From positions 1 to 52,244 of the forward strand of contig NZ_JAKGBU010000006.1 of the NCBI RefSeq assembly GCF_021555155.1: DNA of 52,244 bases, read 5' to 3'. Origin of the DNA: Rhizobium alarense (GTDB lineage Bacteria > Pseudomonadota > Alphaproteobacteria > Rhizobiales > Rhizobiaceae). A program made the translations under genes and the position numbers. The stretch's first letter is position 1. Each line of letters opens with the position of its first letter. Shown piece after piece: positions 43,310-50,434 of this stretch. The notes beneath the pieces were generated by a model. The model saw only the letters and a program-made list of their open reading frames with translations, ran no database searches and had not been told where the DNA came from.

Positions 43310-43611
43310 GTAATCCTCCCAAGGACAAAAGGATGCGCCCCGCCCAGGGGCGATCCGGTCGCGTCGCTGGCCTGACAGCTCCTCCGCCGGCCATCCGCGC
43401 TTCCGGTGCCAAAAAGAGCACCAAACAAATGGGCTGTCAATAAATAAATCGAATTGAATTATTAATCCAATGTGGCATCCTGCCGTGAAAGAGGGCACAG
43501 ATCGGACATGGTCCGGTCGTCCGACTCGGGTCGAGGGAGCGACCCGGGCAACGATGCCCTGGCGGACGACGCATCCCGGGCGTGCGGCCGCAAATGGGAG
43601 GAGTGACGGGA
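43310..43611. promoter_or_regulatory. Divergent frcB/frcR promoter region with AT-rich block
   Basis: 302 bp with no gene. The segment 43437-43471 (around AATAAATAAATCGAATTG and AATTATTAATCC) is almost entirely A/T and interrupts otherwise GC-rich DNA. ROK repressors bind AT-rich imperfect palindromes, so this is the best operator/promoter candidate for FrcR. Confidence 0.5.
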
Positions 43612-44835
43612 ATGGGCAAGGAAGCGGCCATCGTGCCGCCGGCGGACATTCTCGATCCGAGCGGCGGCGCCAACCAGGTGCGCGTGCGCGCCTATAACGA
43701 GCGGCTCGTCATGTCGCTTGTGCGGCGTCACGGCAGCCTGTCGAAGGCGGAGATCGCCCGGCGCAGCGGACTGTCGGCGCAGACCGTCACGGTCATCATG
43801 CGTGCCCTCGAAGGCGAAGGCCTGCTCGTGCGCGGCGAACCGCTTCGCGGCAAGGTCGGCCAGCCCTCGACGCCGATGCGCCTCAATCCCGATGCCGTCT
43901 ATTCCCTCGGCCTGAAGATCGGCCGACGCAGCGCCGATCTCGTGCTGATGGACTTCGTCGGGCGAATCCGCCGGCAGGTACGACGGACCTTCCCCTATCC
44001 GATGCCCGGCCCGTTGCTTGCCTTCGTCGGCGAGGGCGTCGCGGAGCTGGAGCGCGGCCTTTCGGTCGAGGAGCGCGGCCGCATCGCCGGCCTCGGCGTC
44101 GCGGCACCGTTCGAACTCTGGAGCTGGGCGGAGGAGGTGGGCGCGCCGCAGGCCGACATGGACCAGTGGCGCGGCGTCGACCTCCAGAAAGCGATTGCCG
44201 CGCGGGTCGCCTATCCGGTCTTCCTCCAGAACGACGCCACCAGCGCCTGTGGGGCCGAACTCGTCTTCGGCCTCGGCGCCCGCTACCCGGACTTCATCTA
44301 TTTCTTCATCGGCTCCTTCATCGGCGGCGGCATCGTACTGAATTCGGCGCTCTTCACCGGGCGGACGGGCGCCGCCGGGGCGGTCGGTCCCCTGCCCGTG
44401 CAGGGACGCGACGGCGAGACCGTGCAACTCCTGAAAATCGCCTCGATCTTCGTTCTGGAGAACCTGCTGCGCGCCAGCGGCGTCGATCCGAAGCCGCTCT
44501 GGTATTCGCCCGACGACTGGTTGGATTTCGGCGCGCCGCTTGAGACCTGGATCCAGGAGTCGGCGGCGGCGCTCGCCCAGGCGATCGTCGCCGCCGCCTC
44601 CGTCATCGACTTCTCCGCCGTTGTGGTCGACGGCGGCTTTCCGGCATGGGTGCGCGAACGGCTGGTCGCGGCGACGAAGTCCGCGATCGGCCGGCTCGAC
44701 CTGCAGGGCGTCACCCTGCCGGATATCGTCGAGGGAGCGGTCGGCAGCCAGGCGCGTTCCATCGGCGGCGCCAGCCTGCCGCTGTTTTCCCGCTACCATC
44801 TCGACCAGAATGTCCTCTTCAAGGAGCGCGCCTGA
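43612..44835 (+). CDS. frcR: FrcR, ROK-family transcriptional repressor
   Basis: A 407-residue regulator with an N-terminal winged HTH ([20 protein letters not shown] followed by [17 protein letters not shown]) and a sugar-kinase-like ROK domain ([58 protein letters not shown]). The zinc-binding CxCGxxGCxE cluster of canonical ROK proteins is absent. ATG 43612 has AGGAG 8 nt upstream. Divergence from frcB matches frcR in S. meliloti. It is expected to release frc DNA when sugar or sugar phosphate binds. Confidence 0.92.
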   Translation: MGKEAAIVPPADILDPSGGANQVRVRAYNERLVMSLVRRHGSLSKAEIARRSGLSAQTVTVIMRALEGEGLLVRGEPLRGKVGQPSTPMRLNPDAVYSLGLKIGRRSADLVLMDFVGRIRRQVRRTFPYPMPGPLLAFVGEGVAELERGLSVEERGRIAGLGVAAPFELWSWAEEVGAPQADMDQWRGVDLQKAIAARVAYPVFLQNDATSACGAELVFGLGARYPDFIYFFIGSFIGGGIVLNSALFTGRTGAAGAVGPLPVQGRDGETVQLLKIASIFVLENLLRASGVDPKPLWYSPDDWLDFGAPLETWIQESAAALAQAIVAAASVIDFSAVVVDGGFPAWVRERLVAATKSAIGRLDLQGVTLPDIVEGAVGSQARSIGGASLPLFSRYHLDQNVLFKERA

Positions 44836-45263
44836 TGCTCAAGGGTATCGATCCCATCCTCAGCCCCGATCTGCTCGCGACGCTGCGCGCCATGGGTCAC
44901 GGCGACGAAATCGCGATCGTCGACGGAAACTATCCCGGCCTCGAACATGCCCGGAGACTGATCCGCCTCGACGGGCTGCCGATCGTGCCGGTGCTCGACG
45001 CAATCCTGAGCCTGCTGCCGATCGACGATTTCGTCTCCGAGGCGATCTTCCGTTCGACGTCGGGCGGCAACCGCGACGCCCTCGACCCCGTTCACCGAGA
45101 AATCGTCGCCTGCTGCAAACGACACGAGCCGACACAGCCCGTCGTTCCGCTCGTCGGCGCGACCTTTTACGACCGCGTGCGCGCCGCCCATACGGTGGTC
45201 CAGACGAGCGAACCGCGGCTCTATGCCAACGTCATCCTGCGCAAGGGTGTCGTCTACCCGTGA
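44835..45263 (+). CDS. RbsD/FucU-family sugar mutarotase
   Basis: A 142-residue product with the family blocks LKGIDPILSPDLLATLRAMGHGDEI, IVDGNYPG, VVPLVGATFYDRVRAAHTVVQT and LYANVILRKGVV. Closest in layout to FucU (alpha/beta anomer conversion of fucose and other sugars). It starts on the last base of the frcR stop with AAGGAG 8 nt upstream, so the two are co-translated. A mutarotase co-expressed with the repressor may speed anomer supply for the Frc system. Confidence 0.92.
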   Translation: MLKGIDPILSPDLLATLRAMGHGDEIAIVDGNYPGLEHARRLIRLDGLPIVPVLDAILSLLPIDDFVSEAIFRSTSGGNRDALDPVHREIVACCKRHEPTQPVVPLVGATFYDRVRAAHTVVQTSEPRLYANVILRKGVVYP

Positions 45264-45363
45264 CCCTGTTCCATCCGGAACAGCGCCGGGGGGCCGCCCG
45301 TGCGATTGTTCCCTCACCGGACGAGATCGGCTCCTCCGACCAGATCAGAGAGAGGGAATTCCA

Positions 45364-45552
45364 ATGCGCACGTTCATCATCTCCGCCACCGTCGCCACCG
45401 TCGCGGCACTCTCCTTCGCCGCGCCGTCCCAGGCCGGCTACTACGGCGGCTATTATGGCGGCCACGACCAGGCCTACTGCTTCATCAAGAAGGTCCGCTT
45501 CTACGACTACTACGGCAACCTGCGCGTCAAGCGCATCCGCGTCTGTCACTGA
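45364..45552 (+). CDS. Small secreted Gly/Tyr-rich protein
   Basis: A 62-residue product with a clear signal peptide (FIISATVATVAALSFAAPSQA, cleavage near residue 24) and a mature part of about 38 residues: YYGGYYGGHDQAY then CFIKKVRFYDYYGNLRVKRIRVC. Two cysteines near its ends could form one disulfide and the rest is basic and aromatic. AGAGGG lies 6 nt before ATG 45364. Function unknown; similar short secreted proteins are common in Rhizobiales. Confidence 0.75.
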   Translation: MRTFIISATVATVAALSFAAPSQAGYYGGYYGGHDQAYCFIKKVRFYDYYGNLRVKRIRVCH

Positions 45553-45580
45553 GACCACCCGACGACATCCTCCCGTCAAA

Positions 45581-45619
45581 CGCAGAACCCCGACCACCCC
45601 TGAAGGCCGGGGTTCTGCG
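45581..45619 (+). terminator. Strong hairpin after the small secreted gene
   Basis: A perfect 12-bp stem CGCAGAACCCCG / CGGGGTTCTGCG with a 15-nt loop, 29 bp after the stop at 45552. The T tract is weak (TTGCC), so termination may be partial or Rho-assisted. Confidence 0.65.
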
Positions 45620-45676
45620 CTTGCCTTGGCCGGGGAAGACCGGCATCCTGCCGCGCGAAAATCGGTGGAGACGGGC

Positions 45677-46417
45677 ATGCGCATCCTGGTGATCGAAAAC
45701 AACGCGGCGACGAATCTCGGGCTCGTCGGCAAGGCGCTCGACGAAGCCGGGGCAACCATCGATCTTCGCAGGCCCTTCGAGAGCCAGCCGCTGCCGGTGG
45801 ACGAAACGGACCACGACGCGCTGATCGTGCTCGGCGGGCCGCAGAGCGCGGTGGACGATGCGGCGCATCCCTATCTGCCGGACGTCGTCCGTCTCCTGCG
45901 ACGGTTCGGCGACGCGGACAGGTCGGTGCTCGGCATCTGTCTCGGCTCACAGCTTCTGGCCCGCGCCTATGGCGGGGTGAATATCATCGGCACCGCGCCG
46001 GAGTTCGGCTGGCAGAGGATCGAAACGACCGCGGAGGGACGCAGCGACCGGCTGCTTGCCGATCTCGGAACGACCTTCACGAGTTTCCAGTGGCATGGCG
46101 ACACGTTCGAGTTGCCGCCGGGCGCCCTGCGGCTTTGCACGGGAAGCATCGTCGCTAACCAGGCATTCCGCGTCGGCCGCGCAGCCTACGGAACACAGTT
46201 CCATTTCGAAGCCGGGCGCGACACGGTCGCGCGCTGGACCGATGCCTTCCCCGATGCGGTCGAGGCGATGGAGCCCGGCTGGCGCAAGCGCCATGCGGAA
46301 CGCGCCGGTCGGCACGGACCCGAAGCCGACGCGGCCGGCCTGTCGATTGCCCGCGCCTGGGTTTCGACGGTCCGGGCCTCGTCCTCCGGAGTAGAGGCCG
46401 TCGCGGCCTGCGCCTGA
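45677..46417 (+). CDS. Class I glutamine amidotransferase-like protein
   Basis: A 246-residue single-domain type 1 glutamine amidotransferase. The nucleophile Cys is in LGICLGSQLLARA, the conserved LGGPQSAV precedes it, and the catalytic His is in YGTQFHFEAG with the Glu two residues on. Stand-alone members are often labelled GMP synthase-like; this one has no synthase domain and its ammonia acceptor is unknown. ATG 45677 has GGAG 6 nt upstream. Confidence 0.9.
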   Translation: MRILVIENNAATNLGLVGKALDEAGATIDLRRPFESQPLPVDETDHDALIVLGGPQSAVDDAAHPYLPDVVRLLRRFGDADRSVLGICLGSQLLARAYGGVNIIGTAPEFGWQRIETTAEGRSDRLLADLGTTFTSFQWHGDTFELPPGALRLCTGSIVANQAFRVGRAAYGTQFHFEAGRDTVARWTDAFPDAVEAMEPGWRKRHAERAGRHGPEADAAGLSIARAWVSTVRASSSGVEAVAACA

Positions 46418-46445
46418 GCCTCCGAAGGATCCCGGCGCGACAGTC

Positions 46446-47477
46446 TCAGTTCACGTTCACCGGACGGGACCGCATGCGCGCCACCGTTTCGCGCTCCGCG
46501 CGCTTGCAGCGCAGCGGCGGCAGGCCGCGGTCCATGAGATCCATGTCCTCCAGGACCATGTCTCCCATTTTCCTGAACGCCTGGTCGAGCGCACCTGCGC
46601 GATGCGCCGAGCGAAGAAAACCCTTGAGCCTGCGCACGGGATGATCGGGTGCCAGCGGCTCATCGGGAAAGACGTCGCTCGCCGCCAGGATGTGGCCGCG
46701 CCCGACGGCCGCCATCAGCGCATCGAAGTCGACGACGTCGGCGCGGCTGAGCAGGATGAAGGACGCACCCAGACGCATGCGGGCAAAGGCGTCGGCACCG
46801 AGAAAACCGCGGTTCTCGCTGGTGACGGACGCCACGACGAAGACATGGTCACTTTCCGACAGCACGGTCTCCAAAGAGGCCGGCTCCACGCCGGCCTCCC
46901 GCAGCATGGACGGCGGCAGCCAGGGGTCAAAGACACGGACATGCGCCCGGAACCCCGCAAGCAGCCTGTTGAGGGCGCGACCGAGGTCGCCGAATCCGAC
47001 GATGCCGATCTCGGAGCCGGAGATCAGCCGCGCCGTCAGGTTGCCCTCGCCACCCCACAGCTCCCGGCCGTCGCGAAAGGCCAGATCCGCCTCGGTCACG
47101 CCGCGCGCCAGATCCAGCGCCAGGGCAAGGCCGAGCTCGGCCACCGGCTCGGCAAAGACCTGTCCCGTCGTCACCACATGGATGCCGCGGGCGAAAAGCA
47201 CGTCATAGGGCATGTTGTTGACGAGGTTGCTCTCGACATTGAGGATGCAGCGCAGCGATTGCATGCGCCCGAGTGTCCCCTCCGACAGCGGCGGCTGACC
47301 GACGATGTAGCGGGCCTTCGACAGGATGTCGTCGCCGAGATCCGCGATCCTGCCGGGATCCGCCTCGACGACGGCATAGGCCGCGTGCAATCGCGCCCGG
47401 GCCTGCGGCGTAAAGATCAGATCCAGCGTCCGGGGCGCCGGCGCGCTGATCACGATCGGCTTGTCGCTGTCGGTCAA
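46446..47477 (-). CDS. D-isomer-specific 2-hydroxyacid dehydrogenase
   Basis: A 343-residue NAD(P)-dependent oxidoreductase. The catalytic domain holds ILNVESNLVNNMP, and the Rossmann domain the dinucleotide-binding IGIVGFGDLGRALN and RVFDPWLPP. Catalytic residues are probably the Arg in ILLSRADVVD and the His in LRSAHRAGAL. The start is TTG 47477: GGAG lies 8 nt upstream and no better ATG precedes the conserved domain. Substrate not predictable. Confidence 0.88.
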   Translation of the reverse strand: MTDSDKPIVISAPAPRTLDLIFTPQARARLHAAYAVVEADPGRIADLGDDILSKARYIVGQPPLSEGTLGRMQSLRCILNVESNLVNNMPYDVLFARGIHVVTTGQVFAEPVAELGLALALDLARGVTEADLAFRDGRELWGGEGNLTARLISGSEIGIVGFGDLGRALNRLLAGFRAHVRVFDPWLPPSMLREAGVEPASLETVLSESDHVFVVASVTSENRGFLGADAFARMRLGASFILLSRADVVDFDALMAAVGRGHILAASDVFPDEPLAPDHPVRRLKGFLRSAHRAGALDQAFRKMGDMVLEDMDLMDRGLPPLRCKRAERETVARMRSRPVNVN

Positions 47478-47556
47478 TGGTTTCTCTCCCTCGCTTGCTG
47501 CGACTCGTGATCGCCTTCGCGGCAGAAGTAAAGGAGCTGTCAGGAAAGAAAAGCCG

Positions 47557-47838
47557 TCACCATTGCAGGCCGCGCAACGTGCGTTCGCGTGACGGGCGCG
47601 GATTGTTGCTGCGGTAGACGTCGCCGTTGACCGTACATGTTTCCACCTGTCGCGGCTGATCCCCGAACCGGCGGCTTTGCCGGTACTCGAATATAGTCGT
47701 GCAGGTGATCGACGGCGCGCCGTCCTCGACCGGCTGCTTGACGCCAGGCAGGTCGAAATAGACCTCACCGGAGGCAACGGACGGCGACACGGGCAACGCC
47801 AGAACAAGGACTGCAAGCGCAGGACGCAACCGGAGCAT
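47557..47838 (-). CDS. Secreted hypothetical protein
   Basis: A 93-residue product with a signal peptide (ALAVLVLALPVSPSVAS, cleavage near residue 22). The mature domain is small, with two cysteines (ITCTTIFEYRQSRR and VETCTVNGDVYRSN) and no family I recognise. ATG 47838 is preferred over an upstream in-frame ATG at 47904 because it starts the signal peptide directly. It is divergent from the RNase D-like gene. Probably periplasmic. Confidence 0.6.
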   Translation of the reverse strand: MLRLRPALAVLVLALPVSPSVASGEVYFDLPGVKQPVEDGAPSITCTTIFEYRQSRRFGDQPRQVETCTVNGDVYRSNNPRPSRERTLRGLQW

Positions 47839-47950
47839 GGGTTGATCCACCGTTTCGAAGGCCGGCACTGCCTCCGATAGAACAGTACCCCGACGCGCAA
47901 ACATGCGCTATAGCGCAGAGCAATCAGTCGCGACCGATGAGGGGTTTCCA

Positions 47951-48577
47951 ATGGCGAGTGCAATACGGTATCACGAAAACGACATCACCGCGGCCGATGC
48001 TGCGCGGTACACCGACGCCATCGCCATCGATACCGAAACCCTGGGTCTGGTGCCGCGCCGCGACCGCCTCTGCGTCGTGCAGCTCTCGCCCGGCGACGGC
48101 ACCGCCGACGTCATCCGCATCGCTGCCGGCCAGAAGGAGGCGCCGAACCTCGTGGCGCTGCTCGCCGATCCGGCGAAGCAGAAGATCTTCCATTTTGGCC
48201 GCTTCGACATCGCCGTGCTCTTCCACACGTTCGGCGTGACGACCACGCCGGTCTTCTGCACCAAGATCGCCTCGCGGCTGACGCGCACCTATACCGACCG
48301 CCACGGGCTCAAGGACAATCTGAAAGAGTTGCTGGACGTCGACATCTCCAAGCAGCAGCAGTCGTCGGACTGGGCGGCCGAGACGCTTTCCCCGGCGCAG
48401 CTCGACTATGCCGCATCCGACGTGCTCCACCTGCATCGGCTGCGCGACAAGCTGATGGCGCGTCTCGTGCGGGACGGGCGGCTGGAGCACGCCGAGGCCT
48501 GCTTCGCCTTCCTGCCGACGCGCGCAAAGCTCGACCTGCTCGGCTGGGAAGAAACGGATATCTTCGCCCACAGCTGA
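47951..48577 (+). CDS. RNase D-like 3'-5' exonuclease (DEDDy)
   Basis: A 208-residue exonuclease domain with all catalytic motifs: Exo I AIDTETLG, Exo II FHFGRFDIAVL, Exo III LDYAASDVLHLHRL (Tyr and Asp). It lacks the C-terminal HRDC domains of long RNase D (about 375 residues), matching the short alphaproteobacterial form. Expected to trim 3' ends of RNA, such as tRNA precursors. ATG 47951 has GAGGGG 6 nt upstream. Confidence 0.92.
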   Translation: MASAIRYHENDITAADAARYTDAIAIDTETLGLVPRRDRLCVVQLSPGDGTADVIRIAAGQKEAPNLVALLADPAKQKIFHFGRFDIAVLFHTFGVTTTPVFCTKIASRLTRTYTDRHGLKDNLKELLDVDISKQQQSSDWAAETLSPAQLDYAASDVLHLHRLRDKLMARLVRDGRLEHAEACFAFLPTRAKLDLLGWEETDIFAHS

Positions 48578-48610
48578 CGCGCCGTTCCACGGAATTCGCA
48601 AAAAGACGCT

Positions 48611-48625
48611 TAACCAACACTTAAG
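48611..48625 (+). promoter_or_regulatory. CtrA-type site TTAA-N7-TTAA
   Basis: TTAACCAACACTTAA, a perfect TTAA-N7-TTAA match, ends 41 bp before the ATG of the next gene. In Caulobacter and rhizobia the cell-cycle regulator CtrA binds this pattern. Activation of the downstream gene is inferred. Confidence 0.55.
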
Positions 48626-48665
48626 GCATCCGGGCTAGGGTCGAGGGCATCCGCGGGAGGTCTTC

Positions 48666-49781
48666 ATGATCACATCCTTGCAAGGTAGCCAGGCAGCAAT
48701 CGCAACCACGGTGATGACCTCGATCATCGATTCGATCGAGGATCGTCGCCGCGACGAGGAAGCGGAGCGCACGGGCAGGACGGACGATACGCTGCAGCAG
48801 GCGATGGTGCAGGCGAGCGAGACCGAGCGCGAAGCCAATGCGCGGATCAACGAACATTTCTTCGGCGAGCGGGCCAATTCCGAAGAGACGATGGCCCGCA
48901 TCATCGCGCGCTTTTCCTCCGCGCTCGGCCTGTCGCAGCGGCCGGAAGAAACAAGCCGGGCCTTTGCCCAGCGGCTTGCCGATGCCGTCGCCTTCATCGA
49001 CGCCGTTTCCAATGCCGGCCTTGGCATCGACGATTCCGTCACGCTCGATACGTTCGGCACGACGATCGAAAACGTGACGGCGGAACTCTCCGGCGAAAAT
49101 AGCGACGACGACAGCGCCGCGCTGTTGGCCCGCCTACTCTCCGCCAATGGCCTGAGCCGCGGCGAGGAGGAAGCGGACGCCGATTTCCAGCTCCGCGTCG
49201 AACAGGCGCTGACACGGCTGTGGACGGACCTGCCGGAGAGCGTCGCCGCTCTCGAAAAGACGACGGGTCTGCGCGACCTTGGCATAACAGCTTCGGACTT
49301 CATCGAGGCAATCCGCAATCCCTACGGCAGCGAGGCGACCAAGGTAAAGGACGCGCTGGCCGAAAAGGCGCGCGAGGAAAAGGCGCTTACGCCCGAGTTG
49401 CGCAAGGCGATTGCCCGGATCGAAGATATTGCGGACCAGAAGACCGTGGCCGAGTTGGAGCTCGAGGCGACGCGCACGGATCCGACACGCGTCGAGGATG
49501 CCGAAACGCGCGCGGAACGCGCAGAGGACCTGGCGACGCTCGACGCCCGGGAAAGGCTCGAGGATGTTCGCAATCTCCAGGAAGCTGTGTCGGAACGGCA
49601 GGAAAAGGTCGCCGACGAGACGGCACAGGACGCTGCAAATGCGGCGATCGCCACCCTTCAGAATCTTGCCGCCGCCGCTGCGGAGCGGGAAGCCCGCGAA
49701 GAAGCCGAGAAAGACATCTTCGTATTGCGTGTGGACGAGAACGGCATCTATGATCTGATCACCCGGCAGCTCGCCGCCTGA
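48666..49781 (+). CDS. Unrecognised acidic helical protein with internal repeats
   Basis: A 371-residue, Glu/Asp/Ala-rich protein with no signal peptide or membrane segment. Two related units of about 65 residues appear: one around RIIARFSSALGLSQRPEETS (residues ~78-145) and one around ALLARLLSANGLSRGEEEAD (~150-220), each continuing into xFxxRxxxA and a GxxD/TxxxF block. Residues 225-350 are predicted coiled coil (many Glu/Arg/Ala heptads). The end reads IFVLRVDENGIYDLITRQL. GGAGG lies 5 nt before ATG 48666, downstream of a CtrA-type site. Function unknown; cell-cycle or motility related expression is inferred. Confidence 0.75.
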   Translation: MITSLQGSQAAIATTVMTSIIDSIEDRRRDEEAERTGRTDDTLQQAMVQASETEREANARINEHFFGERANSEETMARIIARFSSALGLSQRPEETSRAFAQRLADAVAFIDAVSNAGLGIDDSVTLDTFGTTIENVTAELSGENSDDDSAALLARLLSANGLSRGEEEADADFQLRVEQALTRLWTDLPESVAALEKTTGLRDLGITASDFIEAIRNPYGSEATKVKDALAEKAREEKALTPELRKAIARIEDIADQKTVAELELEATRTDPTRVEDAETRAERAEDLATLDARERLEDVRNLQEAVSERQEKVADETAQDAANAAIATLQNLAAAAAEREAREEAEKDIFVLRVDENGIYDLITRQLAA

Positions 49782-49804
49782 CGTTTCTGCAGCCGCCGGG
49801 ACCG

Positions 49805-50098
49805 TTACGACCGGCGAACGACACCGACCAGCGCCATGACCTCGGCGGGGATGCCATAGCGGCGGATCGCATCGCGCTGATCGCGCAGCCCGCAGATCTC
49901 CCGTTGCACGAAGAGAGCCCACACGGCCTCGGCCGCATCCGCGCGAAGTGCCTGCCGTTCCGCGTCGCCGCAGCCGGATCCGACGCTGTCCTTGAGACAG
50001 GCAAGCGCCTTTTCGACCTTCACCCCCTGCCGCCCGAGCGCACCCGCTCGCTCGGCCAGGAATTCGTACTGCAGGACGTCGAAACCGGAATGATTCAT
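49805..50098 (-). CDS. Small conserved-looking hypothetical protein
   Basis: A 97-residue soluble, helical product (MNHSGFDVLQYEFLAERAGA, then VEKALACLKD, then AAEAVWALFVQREICGLRD and YGIPAEVMALVG). Protein-like composition throughout and a sensible hydrophobic pattern argue that it is coding. It could start at GTG 50110 instead. Convergent with the preceding acidic protein gene. A perfect TTAA-N7-TTAA site lies 98 bp upstream. Function unknown. Confidence 0.6.
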   Translation of the reverse strand: MNHSGFDVLQYEFLAERAGALGRQGVKVEKALACLKDSVGSGCGDAERQALRADAAEAVWALFVQREICGLRDQRDAIRRYGIPAEVMALVGVVRRS

Positions 50099-50195
50099 GG
50101 CAACCGCCACTTCTCGTTCTGACGAGATGAGAATGGCGCGTCACGGCTTCCCGATCAAGTCCGGATGCTGCATGTGCGAAGGATTCGGATCAGCG

Positions 50196-50211
50196 TTAAC
50201 GAGACGTTAAC
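50196..50211. promoter_or_regulatory. CtrA-type site TTAA-N7-TTAAC in a divergent gap
   Basis: TTAACGAGACGTTAAC, full match to the CtrA consensus and itself near-palindromic. It lies in the 336-bp gap 50099-50434, 98 bp from the minus-strand gene and 223 bp from the plus-strand gene. Nothing else in that gap is recognisable. Confidence 0.55.
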
Positions 50212-50434
50212 CTGTCCATGCAAATGCTTGGAATCATCGCGGATGCCGATGGTTGGCGGGATGCCAGATATTTCCTCCCGCCCGATGACCCGGCGCAGAT
50301 CGCCGGATGCGAATGCCCCCGAACCGGGGCCCGAAATCATAATTCATCCCGAAGCGCATGATGCGCCATCCGATTGACGATGGACGAATGACAGATCATC
50401 GCGCCAGCCGGAGGCGGCGCAGAAGGAGATGGTG

